Source: Icerya purchasi (lineage: Eukaryota > Arthropoda > Insecta > Hemiptera > Monophlebidae). Taken from it: a stretch of DNA of 64,000 nucleotides. Each line of letters opens with the position of its first letter. Position 1 is the stretch's first letter. Position numbers and translations under genes: made by a program. The notes beneath the pieces are model-generated. The model was not told the origin of the DNA and did not search any database. It worked only from the letters and a program-made list of their open reading frames with translations. Where the stretch lies: NCBI GenBank assembly GCA_039619475.1, contig CM077115.1, forward strand, positions 26,115,083 through 26,179,082. Direction: 5' to 3'. Below are positions 46,655 to 56,913 of this stretch, piece after piece.

Positions 46655-49600
46655 TTGATGTGATTTTTTACATATTATAATTGCTTTACCCGAAATAATT
46701 ACTTAGTACAAAAAAAATATACTGCAAAAACATGTCGAGCTGAAACAGTGTGAAAATGAGACAACGTTCAATTAGGTCAGTGCCAGATATTCACGATAGC
46801 TCCGCCAATCTTCGTAAAACCTTTTAATTTTAAATATTTATCACCTAATTATTTCGCGTTCCTGCGGAATTAAAGGTTGGCAAACTTTTAAACACTTTTA
46901 GTAATCACTTTTTTTTTTTAATATGTTCCTGTTTTTGTTCGACCTCCCTTACAAACGTTGTTTTATACACATATTTTTAAAATAATGACAGCGGTGGAAT
47001 TTTCTGTTAATGGGCACTATCGTCTCTTGAAAACCCTCACATTTGTTGTCATTAAGAAAAAAATAGCAAAAGTTTTTAGCTCTTACTCTCCTTTTCTCTT
47101 CTGCTTGTCATTGGCGAATATGACAGTTATCCTTCATCTTTCTCTAATCCCACTTCGTTATACCTATCGGCGGTACCTTCACTCCCCGACCAAGGACGGT
47201 TTTATAGTTTTCCTTTTCTTCGTCGCTCAGTGATTTCCACTATTTGTCGTCTACGTACTGGGTACTCTTTATTATTGCTTTCCGCTTTTTACAGATTCTT
47301 TCCCGCAATATATATGTACATCCGAATAGTCCACTACATACACTCATAATTGCCGTTAGGCATGTGACCTCAATCATATTCTGTTTGAATGTTCTTCCCT
47401 TTTACCCGAGCGTTTATATTTTTACTCCGCACACTGTTGAAATTAAGAATCCCCACCCCGTACAGTACCTTTTCCATACTCTCGCTTTCCTTCCTTACTC
47501 TTGCTTATTTCCCTAGTGTGTGCAATCGAATTAGATTCTAATATTTTTTTTCTTTCTTTTGTTAAGTCTGCTGGATGATCGTCATTTTTCGACAAATTAA
47601 AAAAAAAAAAAATACTTTCTCTCTCTCTTCTATTCGCGTGTTTATAGTGGCTAAAAGACAGGGATTTTTGAAATTTGTCCTCCTCTTAGTTTATTTTATC
47701 GATCTCCCGATTGATTTTATTCTCTCCGTATTATTTCCAGGCAAAGGTTCTATTGCCCAAAAAAGAACATACAGTAAAACGTAAAAAAAAATGAATGCGC
47801 CCGCTAAAAAAGGTTATAGAAGGACGTGATTTTTTTTGTGTTTTAACATTTGAAAAAGTATTCATTCGGCACTATACTAAACCAATAAGCGAACTGATAT
47901 ATTATCCCATCTACGATTCGTGCTGATGACAAACATAAATTACACCGTGCCAAATAATGCTGTTTAAATAAATTTCGCATAATTCATATGTTTATACAAG
48001 CAATTTAGATACCCTAAAACCGGTTAGTTCAACGGTGTTTTACGTTGCTTGCGTTACATAAAAGTAGCTTAGCTTAGGTGTGCAATTTCGCGTCGATACG
48101 AATTTGTTACTCGTTTAGGAAGAATTTATTATATAATTCGTCTTCATGCAGAGTGTAAATTATAATTTCGCTAATTTGAGCGACTAGAATTTGAGCGATG
48201 GTAAGTATGCAAATATAGCTGATGAATGGACATTGCACGTCGGTTTAAAAATATTAAATGCGAATTTCAATATTTCGCAAAAAATATATACAGGGTTGCG
48301 CGAAGTAAAACGACAGGACCGGTTTCGGAATTAATTTCCAAAAATAACGTATAATATTTTCTTTTTTTTTAAATTTTTGACATCGGAAGGACTGGAAAGA
48401 ATTGATTAAAAATCATTAGCATATAAAAGGACAAATAAAACGCGACACGGCATTTTACAAGCTGTGGGTTAATTCGAATTCTGAAAAATACTTGAATTTA
48501 TTTCGAGAAAACTTCCCTACTTAGCCTATTCCGTTTAATTGGATAGACAAAACAAGTTACGAAAGAAAAGAAAAAGCTACGTTTCTTTCAAACTTTAAAA
48601 AATGCATTAAACATACACAATGAAGTGTGGCGATTAAAATAAAAAGCCCGGGCATCTAATCAAGTTGGATTTGTGTGATTAATGCGGATACGTATAATGA
48701 GAAAGTTCAATCGAGGGTGCAATAGATAGTTTCAAAAATATAAAAAAAAGTATGTAACATAACGTTAACAGTACTTTTTAGCCAGTCTATTAAAACTGGC
48801 TAACAATAAACTGATCGTTCAGTTCAACTGCGAATAATTACTACTGTTCGATTACTATTATTACAGGCTTCATTATTCCACAAAACGTATTACCACACGC
48901 ACGTTCGTCGGGCCTTGACACTTTTTCACTGATATCGACTTCTTAAATTATTATTCGTTATTCAGATTAAAAAGATTAAAACATAATCCTCGTCAAAACC
49001 TTGACACTTTTTTTTTCGTTTCACCAATCGAATCGAGTACAGGTAAAATTAGAGATGCGTTAAGGAAAAATGTGTAAAATTGAAAATGCTCGATGTTTTG
49101 TGCTCTTTAATTAATTGTTCGTTGGAAATAGACGCAATTTTTTTCTTTTTGATTTGCGTACTTCTTTTCTTTCTTGTTTTTTTTTTTTTTTTTTTTATGG
49201 TGGGGTAGTAGAGAATTACAAAGTAACTTAATGTTACTCGATAGAAATAACGAAATGTCACCAGAAATGTAATATTTCCAAAATAAGTTACCGAGGGCTA
49301 AGGCTGAACATTGAAAATTACCAACTAGAAAAAAACGTAGGGAACGACCGGAATTATGATAAAATTTTCTATATACGAGCCAGAGAAATTAGCAGTAAAA
49401 TAGTTAATTTACAGGTATTGATAAAATTAATGGAAAGTACACCGAAGGAAATTTAAGACGAAAAAAATTTGAAGATACGGAAAAGCGGAATAAAGATGAG
49501 GTTGATAGCGTGAGGTAAAAAAATTAACATTAATAACATGGAGAGTCATAATATTAATAAACCTCTTGTTTTTTTGTTTCTTTTTGTCTTTTTTTCCCAT

Positions 49601-51282
49601 ACTTTTTTCTTGCTTTGACCTTCTCCGTTTAACTGCCTAGATTACCATAAGGCACTATACTTGATAAGTTAACAATTTAAGAATATTGTAATAGTAAAAA
49701 TGTTTACTTGAGATAATATGGTATTTTAAGGGTCAGACAGCGAAAACTGTCCGATTTGACGCTTTTCCGAAAATAATAAATCTCCAATATAAGCTTTTTT
49801 CTGTCCTTCTCTTAATTATTCCAAATAGCTCCTTAAACTCCCTGATCAATTTTCTACGCTGAGTCTATTTTACACGCCATTGTATCTTTATCTCCTCTGA
49901 TCTCTTAGAATGTCCTTATTATACCAAATTCTTAAATGTCCTGTAGGCCACCTCATCTCTGTCTTCCTTTTATTGCCTATGCGCAATCCTTCTCACATGT
50001 TCTCTGATTCATAACCGTTTTCTTTGTCACTCTATTCAAATTAACCTCTTATGAATACTTGGACATTCTGCAATCGAAGGCAGTACAGATCTGCCAGCTC
50101 GTTTTTTTTCTTCTCCCGGCAGACTTATTAGCGTTTTTAAACCCAACGATATTACATTTCTTTCTGCAACCGCTTATTTTGAATAACCGTATAACTCTTA
50201 TTCCCCTTCACTCCCAAATCTTGATATCTATCTATTCAACCTGATCTTCCGCTTCATTCTTTCTTTTTGGGAATTCTTTCTTTGCTCCCTTCACCTGTTT
50301 CCTGCAATCTATTGTCTACATTTTAGACACAACTCATCCCTTTTCCGCCTCTCACTTATACCTTCTCTATTCTATCCTCCCTTCGTTCTCTCATTTTATT
50401 GTCCGCCATCTCTGATAGCTTTCTGATTTTACTATCCCCCTTTTCCGAGTTCTCCGGGCAATGCCCTCATCAACGACCCAAAAAGAACGATTTTATACTA
50501 ATACGAAATACTGTACAGCTGAAATATTTTTTCCAATTATTAAATATTTTCGTATCTCATTTCAAAGTTTCGCAACGATTCCGGATCTGCTGGATTCCCT
50601 GTTGACTGAATCTATTTCCGTGGAAACGTATCTGTTACTATTTTATTTAATTGTTTTTAAATCGTAAATGAAAACTAGTTTTACAAAGAAAAGATGTAAC
50701 GAATTACCACCTCTCTACGTGGCGATACGATATTTTATTTCTATTAAATTACCACCGGAGGCAAATAAAGAAACAACAATATTAAAAAAAAACACGTTAC
50801 ATTGGTACTGTTTTTCATTTTGTAACCTAATACGTATCCTTTCAAAATACATAATATTATCCCAAGACGTTCGTGAAAATGTTTAAACATTTTAATGAAA
50901 ATTAAAATACCTTCGGTACACCGCAATAAATATTCAACAGGACAATCTAATCTATCGTAATCAACGTTAACACAAAATACCCTAGACTAAATGAAATTTC
51001 ATTTGAAAGAAAGAAAGAAGGGAATTTATTCATAGAAAACTTTAATTAAACAAAATTGAAATAAAACAAAACCTAGTTACTGACTAAAGAGGGAATATAA
51101 TAATCTACACAAAATTATTTAAGTTAAAAAATAGCCGATTAATTGGTATTTCAGTAGGGTGCAAACAACAGAGATATTTTTAACTTTTTAAGATTAATCT
51201 ATATTAACATATATAATACATATATATAAATATATAATACATATATATAAATATATAATACATATATATAAATATATAATAC

Positions 51283-51354
<72 letters not shown>

Positions 51355-51764
51355 GTCGCGTAGAGCTCTACAGTTCCTTTCTTAGAAGTTAATGTTACAC
51401 GCTTAAATATAATGATAAATATTCACGTAGAAAATATAGGCGACCTCCATTTGTCTTCAGCAAATGTAATTAGTGTATAATGAATATAATTTTGAATTCC
51501 CAAGTTGAGATACCGAGTAAGAGATGATTCGGTTAATGGAAATTTTTTAATGCTCGCTTAATGTTCGAAACGAATAGTAAATCTGGTCGGCCGTTTGTTG
51601 TATTTATATGTTCATTTTTGTATTTTTGTACGAAAAACTAATGAGTTCAAAATTAATCGAACGGTATGATTTTCAATATTAGTCAAAAAAAGAATTGTAA
51701 TTTAAAATATTTCAGACTATGATAGAGTGTCTAAATGCTGGATTAAACGAAAGCCTCAAAACAT

Positions 51765-51810
<46 letters not shown>

Positions 51811-54683
51811 CACATGTACAATATTTATGACAAAAGACAATTTAAAGACAATATCAGTATGCATAACGGTCATTAAATTAAATTTTTTCTAATATTGTAA
51901 TATTTCATGCTATCCTATGTATTATACGGATAACTAAATATAAATAAATGAAACATATTGTCTGAAAATTTTTTTAATTAAAATAAATAAAATAATTCGT
52001 AAAAACACCGATCGGAGTTCTAGATAGATTTATATATTAGAAACTAGTTAGTATTTTTATAAATTTGTTATTTGTTTTAATTAAAAAGTTTTGCAAATGT
52101 ATTTTATTAATTCTTTCTCTTGCGAGCAAAATTACTAAAATGAATAATTGTTTTGGGGGGGTTACCGAAGAAACTATATTTTTCAGTATCCAAACGCTAA
52201 AAAGAGATTAAGTTCCTAGCCAGACAACTGAGGAAACACAAGCTATTTCACGTGATAAGAAAAAAAAAACAAAAAAACTAAAAAATAAGTGGAAAAGCAT
52301 TCATGTAACCTATATGTGTTACAGGAGGTAACTTTGTGCAGGAAGACAAATACATGTCGTTTTTAGCCGATTTATTAGACAATGGTTAAGAAAAATGGCA
52401 GTCTTTTTTAACAGTATTACTTGCGGTAGAAAACACCATGGTTCTACAGGTCCCTTATGTGTAAACATTTGCTAAGCTGAAAACACTGGCTTTTCGTCCC
52501 CGCGGTAGGTCAATATCTGAGACATATTAAAAAAATTCTCTGTACTGTAGTGAAACGAAAATTTAAGATAATTTTTATTTTACCCTACTAACCGTGGGCA
52601 ATAAAAAAAAAGAAAAAAAAAACTAACACTACCCTACTACTAAAGCAATTTGAACTTAAACAACAGGAACGCACATTACCATCAATCTGTGGACAAATAG
52701 CATCGTCGGTCACGTGATCAGAAGAAGCTCAATAGAAAAATTGATGATACAAGGAAAAGTGAACGGAAAAAAGAGAAGAAGACGTGCCCTAAACCGTTAG
52801 GTGATCCAGGCGAAGAGGTGGACGAGTTTGCCAATCGAGCATCCGATGCGTTCAGCGGAAAATCAAGAAGCCTGGAGACAGATCACGCATAAAACCATAA
52901 TATGACAGACCCCTGGACGCTCGGAACCAAGCTAAGACGACGAAGAAGAAAATCAGAAACTACTTTAAATAATTGCGGATCACTCGAAATATCGCGGAAT
53001 TAACCTTTTTATTCCTTTACCGATAAATTACAATATTTTACGCCGCGAAGACAAACGTTGAAATGCTTGAGATGTACTAAAAATTTTCGGAAAATAAGAG
53101 AACGATCTCAATTCGTCCTATTTGTAGAACGATTTAGACGTAAGGTAAACGAGGAAATTCTTTGAAAATGAGTACATAATGCGCGGTATTGGGAACTATG
53201 TTAAATCAGCAAAAACGAGTTTAGAATGTGATTCAGTTTTCCTCTTATTTTAATAAGTTACTGAAAATTCTTGTCGTATTTTCGGTTGATAACACAGTGG
53301 TGCCGGGAATTCTTTAACTTTAAGGCTACTTGACAATAGAAGAGGTTTTTATTTTGTGGTATTAATGACATAAAACACGCAAAGAAACTTGTCCAAAATA
53401 TTTACGCAGCGTGCATATAGAATTATAAAAACACACCGAAATATACAAACGATATTATTATTAATGTACCTATAATTATATAAATTATATTCTACGTAGG
53501 AATGCCATTTTAAAAACATTGAAAATTATATTACTGCTTTTTTAAATGATGTTCCGAATATTTTTTAAAACTCGTAATCTTTTCTTAGGTCCGCTACCGT
53601 TCTTTATGAGATGTGATTGTAAAGGAACCACTCGACTGTTTAGCGTTGTTCATAATGACTATTATTAGGAAATATTAAAGTATCTCATAGTCGACTGTTT
53701 CGTTGAAAACTACTCTATGGTGGTCGCATTTATAGAAAATTCCAAAAAAAAAAAAAAAATCTATATTACAAAAAAAAGCGTACGAATTTTTTAGCGATAT
53801 TGAGCTTGTTTTATAATCCTACGACTATCGAAATTTAATCATATCGGAAACTTATTTTTAACTAAAGGAACCGTATGCGAGGTTATATAAGTTTTCATGT
53901 AGCTTTGATTATATTATAGCGTTCCTTCAATCCGCATGTAAATAGTGTTTACCGCGTTTCTGTTTTCTTGTCGTTAATATGTCACTCTCACAAATAGTCA
54001 GGTAAATACGCTGTCGAGTATCCAAAAGGTAAGCCAAAAACAACAAAACCCAGTGGAGGCTCACAACGCATTATACGCCTAACTAAATGCAACTTGGGCG
54101 AATATGTCTCCTCTTCATTCAGCGCTTATTATTTTAAGTAACATTTACTTAAATTAAATAAGATTTATGATATAGTTTAACATAAGTCAACTATTGTCAC
54201 CTCTGAAACAAGCATAGACATTCTAAATGTTCACAATTATCTCGCTTACTGTCTATTATACATGTAAAATCTTGCCTATTTCTAAGCTTATCAGTTTACT
54301 TCTGATGTTCGGGGTTGTAAATCGTGTTTGATGGAGATAATTAAGCGCCGTGTAGAATTGAATATATTTATCGAAACTTTTAACGTATTTTATCAGTTAA
54401 TTATTCTGTAATCGCTAAAAGATTTAAATTAGTACTTAAACTGAGGAATATAACAAAACCGCCTTATTACATAATGAAACAATAAGTTATTAAAAATTAT
54501 CGATAATGTTAATTTTACCGTCAAATTTTGGTAGATGTGGTTGCCTGGCTAACCACTCTTTGATATGAACTAAATCTTTATCTCGTGTCGATACATCTTC
54601 ATTAAGTTCAGTTCTGATGCGCAATTGTTGTTCCGGGGTTGGCTGTACCAAAGTCATTTTGGCAAGGTATTTTTCTATAAATT
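22671..54683 (-). CDS. CRAL-TRIO lipid-transfer protein, alpha-tocopherol transfer protein-like (6 coding exons, 310 aa)
   Basis: Minus-strand split gene. Coding pieces 54657-54519, 40024-39865, 30847-30580, 27123-27013, 26426-26324 and 22822-22671 total 933 nt, exactly 311 codons with the TAA stop. All introns are GT-AG and the phases agree. The N-terminal CRAL-TRIO helix domain covers about residues 20-85 ([17 protein letters not shown]). The lipid-binding SEC14 fold covers about 100-255, with [21 protein letters not shown] and [14 protein letters not shown] (192-198) and LKEKLRER (219-226) correspond to the basic phosphoinositide-contact segments of vertebrate alpha-TTP. It is probably a cytosolic carrier moving a hydrophobic ligand (tocopherol, retinoid or other lipid) between membranes; the ligand is not known from sequence. 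A 3' splice site at 54684 implies an upstream 5' UTR exon. Confidence 0.93.
22823..26323 (-). other. CRAL-TRIO gene intron 5
   Basis: 3.5 kb. It holds an internally deleted non-LTR element in gene-sense orientation (23024-24640). The remainder (24641-26323) is AT-rich with T- and A-runs (25022-25036, 26142-26161) and no recognisable feature. Confidence 0.85.
23024..24640 (-). mobile_element. Internally deleted non-LTR retrotransposon (EN, RT start, 3' end)
   Basis: Minus strand. The endonuclease has [24 protein letters not shown] near 24430 and [14 protein letters not shown] near 24260. The linker has [13 protein letters not shown] and [20 protein letters not shown] near 23800. The RT start has [28 protein letters not shown] near 23450, then [20 protein letters not shown] near 23290. 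Just past LVWWLDH, near 23210, the text jumps to [18 protein letters not shown] and a stop, the C-terminal signature also seen at 5.6 and 46.5 kb. A matching 3' UTR (GGGCCAATG...GACGAACCCAAC) and A-tail (T-run 23024-23049) follow. The RT core, RNase H and zinc knuckle appear deleted. Stops and frameshifts are present. Confidence 0.85.
26324..26426 (-). CDS. CRAL-TRIO gene, coding exon 5
   Basis: 103 nt between TTTTAG and GTAAGA. It encodes [20 protein letters not shown] then [14 protein letters not shown], residues 227-260, plus one base. LPEEYGG is the hallmark closing motif of the CRAL-TRIO domain. Confidence 0.94.
26427..27012 (-). other. CRAL-TRIO gene intron 4
   Basis: 586 bp, AT-rich, the only intron without a recognisable transposon. 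Confidence 0.85.
27013..27123 (-). CDS. CRAL-TRIO gene, coding exon 4
   Basis: 111 nt, exactly 37 codons (190-226), between TTTACAG and GTAAGC. It reads [20 protein letters not shown] then [11 protein letters not shown]. It carries the lipid-pocket strand and the basic residues (K195, K197, K222, R226) aligning with the phosphoinositide-binding residues of vertebrate alpha-TTP. Confidence 0.94.
27232..28939. mobile_element. hAT-type non-autonomous element with perfect 8-bp target duplication
   Basis: 1708 bp bounded by CAGGGTCGT at the left and its inverse ACGACCCTG at the right, and flanked on both sides by AATACAAC (27224-27231 and 28940-28947). An 8-bp duplication and CAGGG-type ends are standard for hAT elements. 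Inside are two TA microsatellites and small frames (27727-27927 and 28070-28273, plus) without a recognisable transposase; [11 protein letters not shown] near 28105 is the only motif-like text. The left ~180 bp resembles the element at 32098. Confidence 0.85.
27269..27444. repeat. Two TA microsatellites inside the hAT-type element
   Basis: (TA)n at 27269-27290 and 27399-27444, separated by 108 bp of element-specific sequence. Confidence 0.95.
29931..30204. mobile_element. hAT-type MITE
   Basis: 274 bp. Ends are CAAGGGCGTCGCCAGC and the inverse of CCTGGGCGTCGCCAGC. An 8-bp duplication GACACACT lies at 29923-29930 and 30205-30212. It has no coding capacity. G-rich next to the left end and C-rich next to the right, as in many hAT MITEs. 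Confidence 0.92.
30580..30847 (-). CDS. CRAL-TRIO gene, coding exon 3
   Basis: 268 nt between an ATTACAG acceptor and a GTAATA donor. After the split Val it reads [20 protein letters not shown] to FFICVQ (residues 101-189). It contains the first strands of the SEC14 lipid pocket ([26 protein letters not shown]). It ends in phase 0. Confidence 0.94.
32098..32402. mobile_element. Short hAT-type MITE related to the 27232 element
   Basis: 305 bp from CAGAGCCGTA to the inverse of CAGGGCCGTACC, flanked by ATTGTGAA (32090-32097) and GTTGTGAA (32403-32410), a 7/8 match. Internal text TTTATTTATAAATAGTAC and ACAATAAAAACAAATAAAAA parallels 27300-27390 of the larger element, so it looks like an internal-deletion derivative of the same family. 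Confidence 0.8.
33533..33970 (+). repeat. Left arm of the pogo-like element
   Basis: 438 bp. Its inverse appears at 34735-35150 with few differences and at 35164-35596 with more. Confidence 0.88.
34074..34654 (-). pseudogene. DDE transposase C-terminal exon (pogo/Tigger-like)
   Basis: Begins after a splice acceptor (TTTCTTTGCAG, AG at 34656-34655) with [28 protein letters not shown] holds the second catalytic Asp and [17 protein letters not shown] the third, with 36 residues between. This style is seen in DDE_1 (pogo/Tigger-like) transposases. Then [20 protein letters not shown] and [13 protein letters not shown], followed by a cysteine cluster C...C...C near 34200 that may bind zinc. The first catalytic Asp and the DNA-binding domain would be in upstream exons, which are replaced by the middle arm from 34735. 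The last ~30 codons are probably intronic or untranslated. Confidence 0.8.
34735..35150 (-). repeat. Middle arm of the pogo-like element
   Basis: Near-exact inverse of the left arm (for example ACTGCTAGTCGAGATATTT and GTGTTCTACAAGATATATC are exact), but its outer ~30 bp differ from the true terminus. Confidence 0.88.
35164..35596 (-). repeat. Right arm of the pogo-like element
   Basis: Tandem with the middle arm in the same orientation. More diverged from the left arm internally, but carries the matching terminal sequence. Confidence 0.88.
37120..37246 (+). mobile_element. Non-LTR tail, 5' part (interrupted by next element)
   Basis: Plus-strand pyrimidine-rich text ([20 protein letters not shown] frame) that appears to continue at 38646 beyond an inserted element. 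Assignment rests mainly on the clear tail match of the right-hand part. Confidence 0.45.
37247..38645. mobile_element. Inverted-repeat DNA element with duplicated left arm
   Basis: About 1.4 kb. The left end GGGATCCATTTCACCAG... and the inverse of the right end GGGTCCATTTCACTAGCC... match for ~180 bp (AAATTTATGATAAAATATA, CTATAATG(C/A)AAACAAATCTGGGG). The left side has the unit twice (about 37247-37400 and 37400-37545). Flanks TTTTCTAA (37239-37246) and ATCTCTAA (38646-38653) agree at 6 of 8 positions, consistent with an old hAT-type duplication. The interior has only short frames (for example 38164-37940, minus) without a recognised domain. Confidence 0.65.
38473..38487 (+). repeat. Poly-G tract (15 G)
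   Basis: Uninterrupted G-run inside the right arm of the 37247 element, striking in an AT-rich region. Confidence 0.95.
38646..38875 (+). mobile_element. Non-LTR tail, 3' part
   Basis: GAAATTAAGAATCCCCA then CCGTACAGTACCTCTTTCAT closely match 47430-47480. Frame [18 protein letters not shown] parallels [17 protein letters not shown] at 46.45 kb. It ends near an A-rich stretch at about 38840. Confidence 0.7.
39865..40024 (-). CDS. CRAL-TRIO gene, coding exon 2
   Basis: 160 nt between a TTTTCAG acceptor and a GTACGT donor, codons 47-100. It encodes [20 protein letters not shown] and [13 protein letters not shown], the most conserved part of the CRAL_TRIO_N helical domain. The Asp-47 codon is completed across intron 1 and a Val-100 codon is split by intron 2. 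Confidence 0.93.
41750..43650 (-). pseudogene. Heavily decayed non-LTR element (endonuclease and RT)
   Basis: Minus strand. [13 protein letters not shown] near 43590 is the endonuclease G/A-D-F-N motif, and [16 protein letters not shown] with [12 protein letters not shown] (43450-43340) is the ID-x-T-F-S...SDH-P-I end of that domain. VPWWCAQT near 43125 begins the linker. [16 protein letters not shown] near 42340 is RT palm motif A. Many stops and shifts. It differs from the ISDR-ending family, and boundaries are approximate. Confidence 0.7.
42036..42076. repeat. Perfect 18-bp inverted repeat with 5-nt loop
   Basis: TCCATGAATGTAATCTAC, loop TTAGT, then the exact inverse 42059-42076. It lies within the EN/RT relic. 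Confidence 0.95.
46290..46652 (+). mobile_element. Non-LTR 3' end with poly-A
   Basis: Plus-strand ORF2 C-terminus: [13 protein letters not shown] (the C...H...C knuckle, near 46385), [33 protein letters not shown] and a stop at 46559. The 3' UTR has GTGCCAATGTGCTTGTAGAC and a 30-A tail (46621-46650). 5' truncated. The upstream 45.9-46.15 kb frame is not recognised. Confidence 0.8.
46950..47612 (+). mobile_element. Second non-LTR 3' end
   Basis: Plus strand. [16 protein letters not shown] near 47222-47270 is the R-L-R-T-G-H stretch preceding the C-terminal knuckle, then [16 protein letters not shown] and [20 protein letters not shown] (47430-47490). It is followed by a GACAAATT-type 3' UTR end and an A-run at 47600-47611. 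Matches 38646-38840. Confidence 0.7.
49740..50510 (+). mobile_element. Third non-LTR 3' end, heavily decayed
   Basis: Pyrimidine-rich plus strand. LSAISDSF near 50400 parallels the ISDR ending, and the following GGGCAATGCCC...CAACGACCCAAAAAG (50457-50482) parallels the 3' UTR of the minus-strand copy at 23.05 kb. Confidence 0.55.
51211..51350. repeat. 21-bp AT satellite passing into (AT)n
   Basis: Four tandem copies of a 21-bp unit (AATACATATATATAAATATAT) from 51211, then about 55 bp of pure AT to 51350. Confidence 0.95.
51770..51803. repeat. (TA)n microsatellite
   Basis: About 34 bp of TA followed by TGTATATACACATGTACA. Confidence 0.95.
52690..52955 (+). pseudogene. LINE ORF2 C-terminal tip
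   Basis: Plus strand reads [36 protein letters not shown], then after a stop VIQAKRW and [15 protein letters not shown], ending near a GACGAAGAAGAAAA stretch. The GHV-x-RR...EGKR-x-RGR...DR-x-WR pattern is the usual 3' end of a common insect LINE group. RT and endonuclease are absent. Confidence 0.8.
54519..54683 (-). CDS. CRAL-TRIO gene, first coding exon
   Basis: Bounded by a TTTACAG acceptor (54684-54690) and a GTAAAA donor (54518 downward). The ATG at 54657 in context GCCAAAATGA begins [20 protein letters not shown]; 26 nt of 5' UTR precede it. It encodes residues 1-46 plus one base of codon 47, ending [10 protein letters not shown]. This is the hydrophilic N-terminal helix region. Confidence 0.9.
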
Positions 54684-56882
54684 CTGTAAAGGAAACGAAC
54701 AATTTCTTACTCACAAGTTAGATTTTAAAATAATAACAATAACAAATTTTATACATACATACATACATATATATAAACTCGGTCATTTTGGCCCCGCAAG
54801 GGGTTGTGCCCCTTGACCCCTCTTGCTTACATTTCTGTCTCTTTCTCTCTTATACTTTGTATCAAAATTTACAACGTAATTCTAAATCGATCCATATGAA
54901 CATAATAATATAATCATAAAAATCTTATATAATATAACAAACGTTGCATAAAATTGGGACATTTTTTCTAATGGGGGGTAGCCTGAGAATTACGTTGTAA
55001 TTAATATGTGTATGTGTATGCGCGTGTGTGTGTAGGTAAGGGTTGCTTAAGTGCCGCCAGTTCATTGATAATATACCCTTAGTAATATATTATATGTTTT
55101 GTAAATATTATATTAATAAATATAAATTTAGGTTTGGTTTAGCAGGTTTAGTTATTATTATTATTTCCTTTTATTTAAAATTTATGATGAGAAGGTTTTG
55201 TTAGGTTTCGTTTTTGGTTTGTTTTTTTTTCTTTGTATTTAAAATTACGCTACTGCTTAAATTGAACATCTGCATATATTAGGAGGCTCCTCCACCCGCC
55301 AAGATAATATATACGAAAGAAACATTTCAAATTTAATAGTATTTAAAGTGAAATATTAACCGTGTTTCTTTCTTGAAATTTATGTTTCGGCGGTAACGAA
55401 CACTAATAATATTTTATTTTCTTAAAATAAAACAAGAATAATAATAAACTTTTTTAACATTACCGCTATTTGCCCTGGGCACTACGTTGATCGTAAAAAG
55501 AATGCCGCAAGTTGCAGGCATTATAATTTTAATGAAAATTTACAATATATTGCACTACAGATTTGTGTGCAACGAGCAGACATAAGAGCGAACAAGAATT
55601 GTCACTTATTATATGAGTAAGTAGTAGTTAAGAAATTCATTGAACACGAAAATTAAAGTATGAAATCGTTTTTGCTTCGCTAGTGATATTTATAATAGTT
55701 ACATCAAGAACGGGCTTTTCCAAAACGCGCTTGAATAAAAACAAAACTTATTATTAAAAACGAAATATACGGTAAATATTTGAATTAGTCATTTCAATTC
55801 TTGCTGCTCATTTTTCATAGTACAACGTCATTATTTTATAGTTCGTTTTTAATTTATTCAATAAAACTATCTCTAATTTAAATTTATACTTTATACCGAA
55901 TTAAATAAAAATATGAAATTATAATTCGGAATTTAAAAATCGCAAGTTTGCCTTTTGGTTAGTTTTTTTTTCCTTTTTATTTAAAATTATATAATCATTT
56001 AAAATTTTGATTTATTGGTCGCCGCTCTAATCCGAAAAAAAAAAAAAAAAAAAAAAAAAAATCCGAGCACTACTTTTTACTATTGCCCAACTGTTATTAA
56101 TATTACTATCATTGACGCACCCAAAGGGATGGCTACGACGGGGCTGCCCCCCTCCAGGGAGAATAGACGGACACTGTTAATAATGGCCGAATTTGTTATC
56201 GGTAAAATTATTGACGGTAAAAATTAATATTTGATAAAAATATGAAGTGTTTTTAAATAATACATTTTACATAAAAATAAATATATAAATGAGAGAAGAG
56301 AAAGATATATACTAAACATGTTCGACCTTCGCCTTTACATTGTCCTATATGCTACTCTTTTAGCCCCCCACCCCCCACTGTAGAGGAACAAATCCCGGGT
56401 GCACCTATGGTTTTATTATGCTCCTTTCATTTGTATTCCACGGTTTGATGAAATTTCCAAAAGAAAAAATGATTTTGTCTTGTATTTTTTTTTTTTTTTT
56501 TTTATTTTGTCTTGTATTCGGCATTATGTTCTTTCATATTTCAAATTAAATTCATTTTTACAGATTCCTTTGTTTACATGTTTATTCCTTATATACAATT
56601 GCCTACTTTTACGGTTTTTTTTTTTTTTTTTGTTTACAAACTACACTTTGTTAATGGCTCTCTATACGTCAGAATTTATCAACAGTCAACAAGAAATTGG
56701 AATTCAGTGCGGACAATGGAGCAGTGGTGTTAGTTGTAATATAATTCTATTTTACAGGAACTGAAAAATATCGAAAGACACCGAAAGCCTAGAATGGAAG
56801 ATGATGACGTGACTCATTTCCCCACCACTGAATGTACATCCACTTTTCAAAAAAACCAATCTGGTGAAAAAATCTTTTCAAA

Positions 56883-56913
<31 letters not shown>

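Larger units (their letters stand above)
40025..54518 (-). other. CRAL-TRIO gene intron 1
   Basis: 14.5 kb. It contains an antisense-to-window, gene-sense EN/RT relic (41.75-43.65 kb), plus-strand non-LTR tails (46.29-46.65, 46.95-47.61 and 49.74-50.50 kb), AT satellites near 51.2-51.8 kb and a LINE tip at 52.69 kb. The remaining stretches (40.03-41.7, 43.7-46.2, 47.65-49.7, 53.0-54.5 kb) show no gene or element signal. Confidence 0.85.

Noticed and set aside
56399..56764. 121-codon plus-strand frame with apparent membrane segments
   Set aside because: The hydrophobic stretches are translations of two T-runs (56487-56503 and 56618-56631). Low-complexity artefact.
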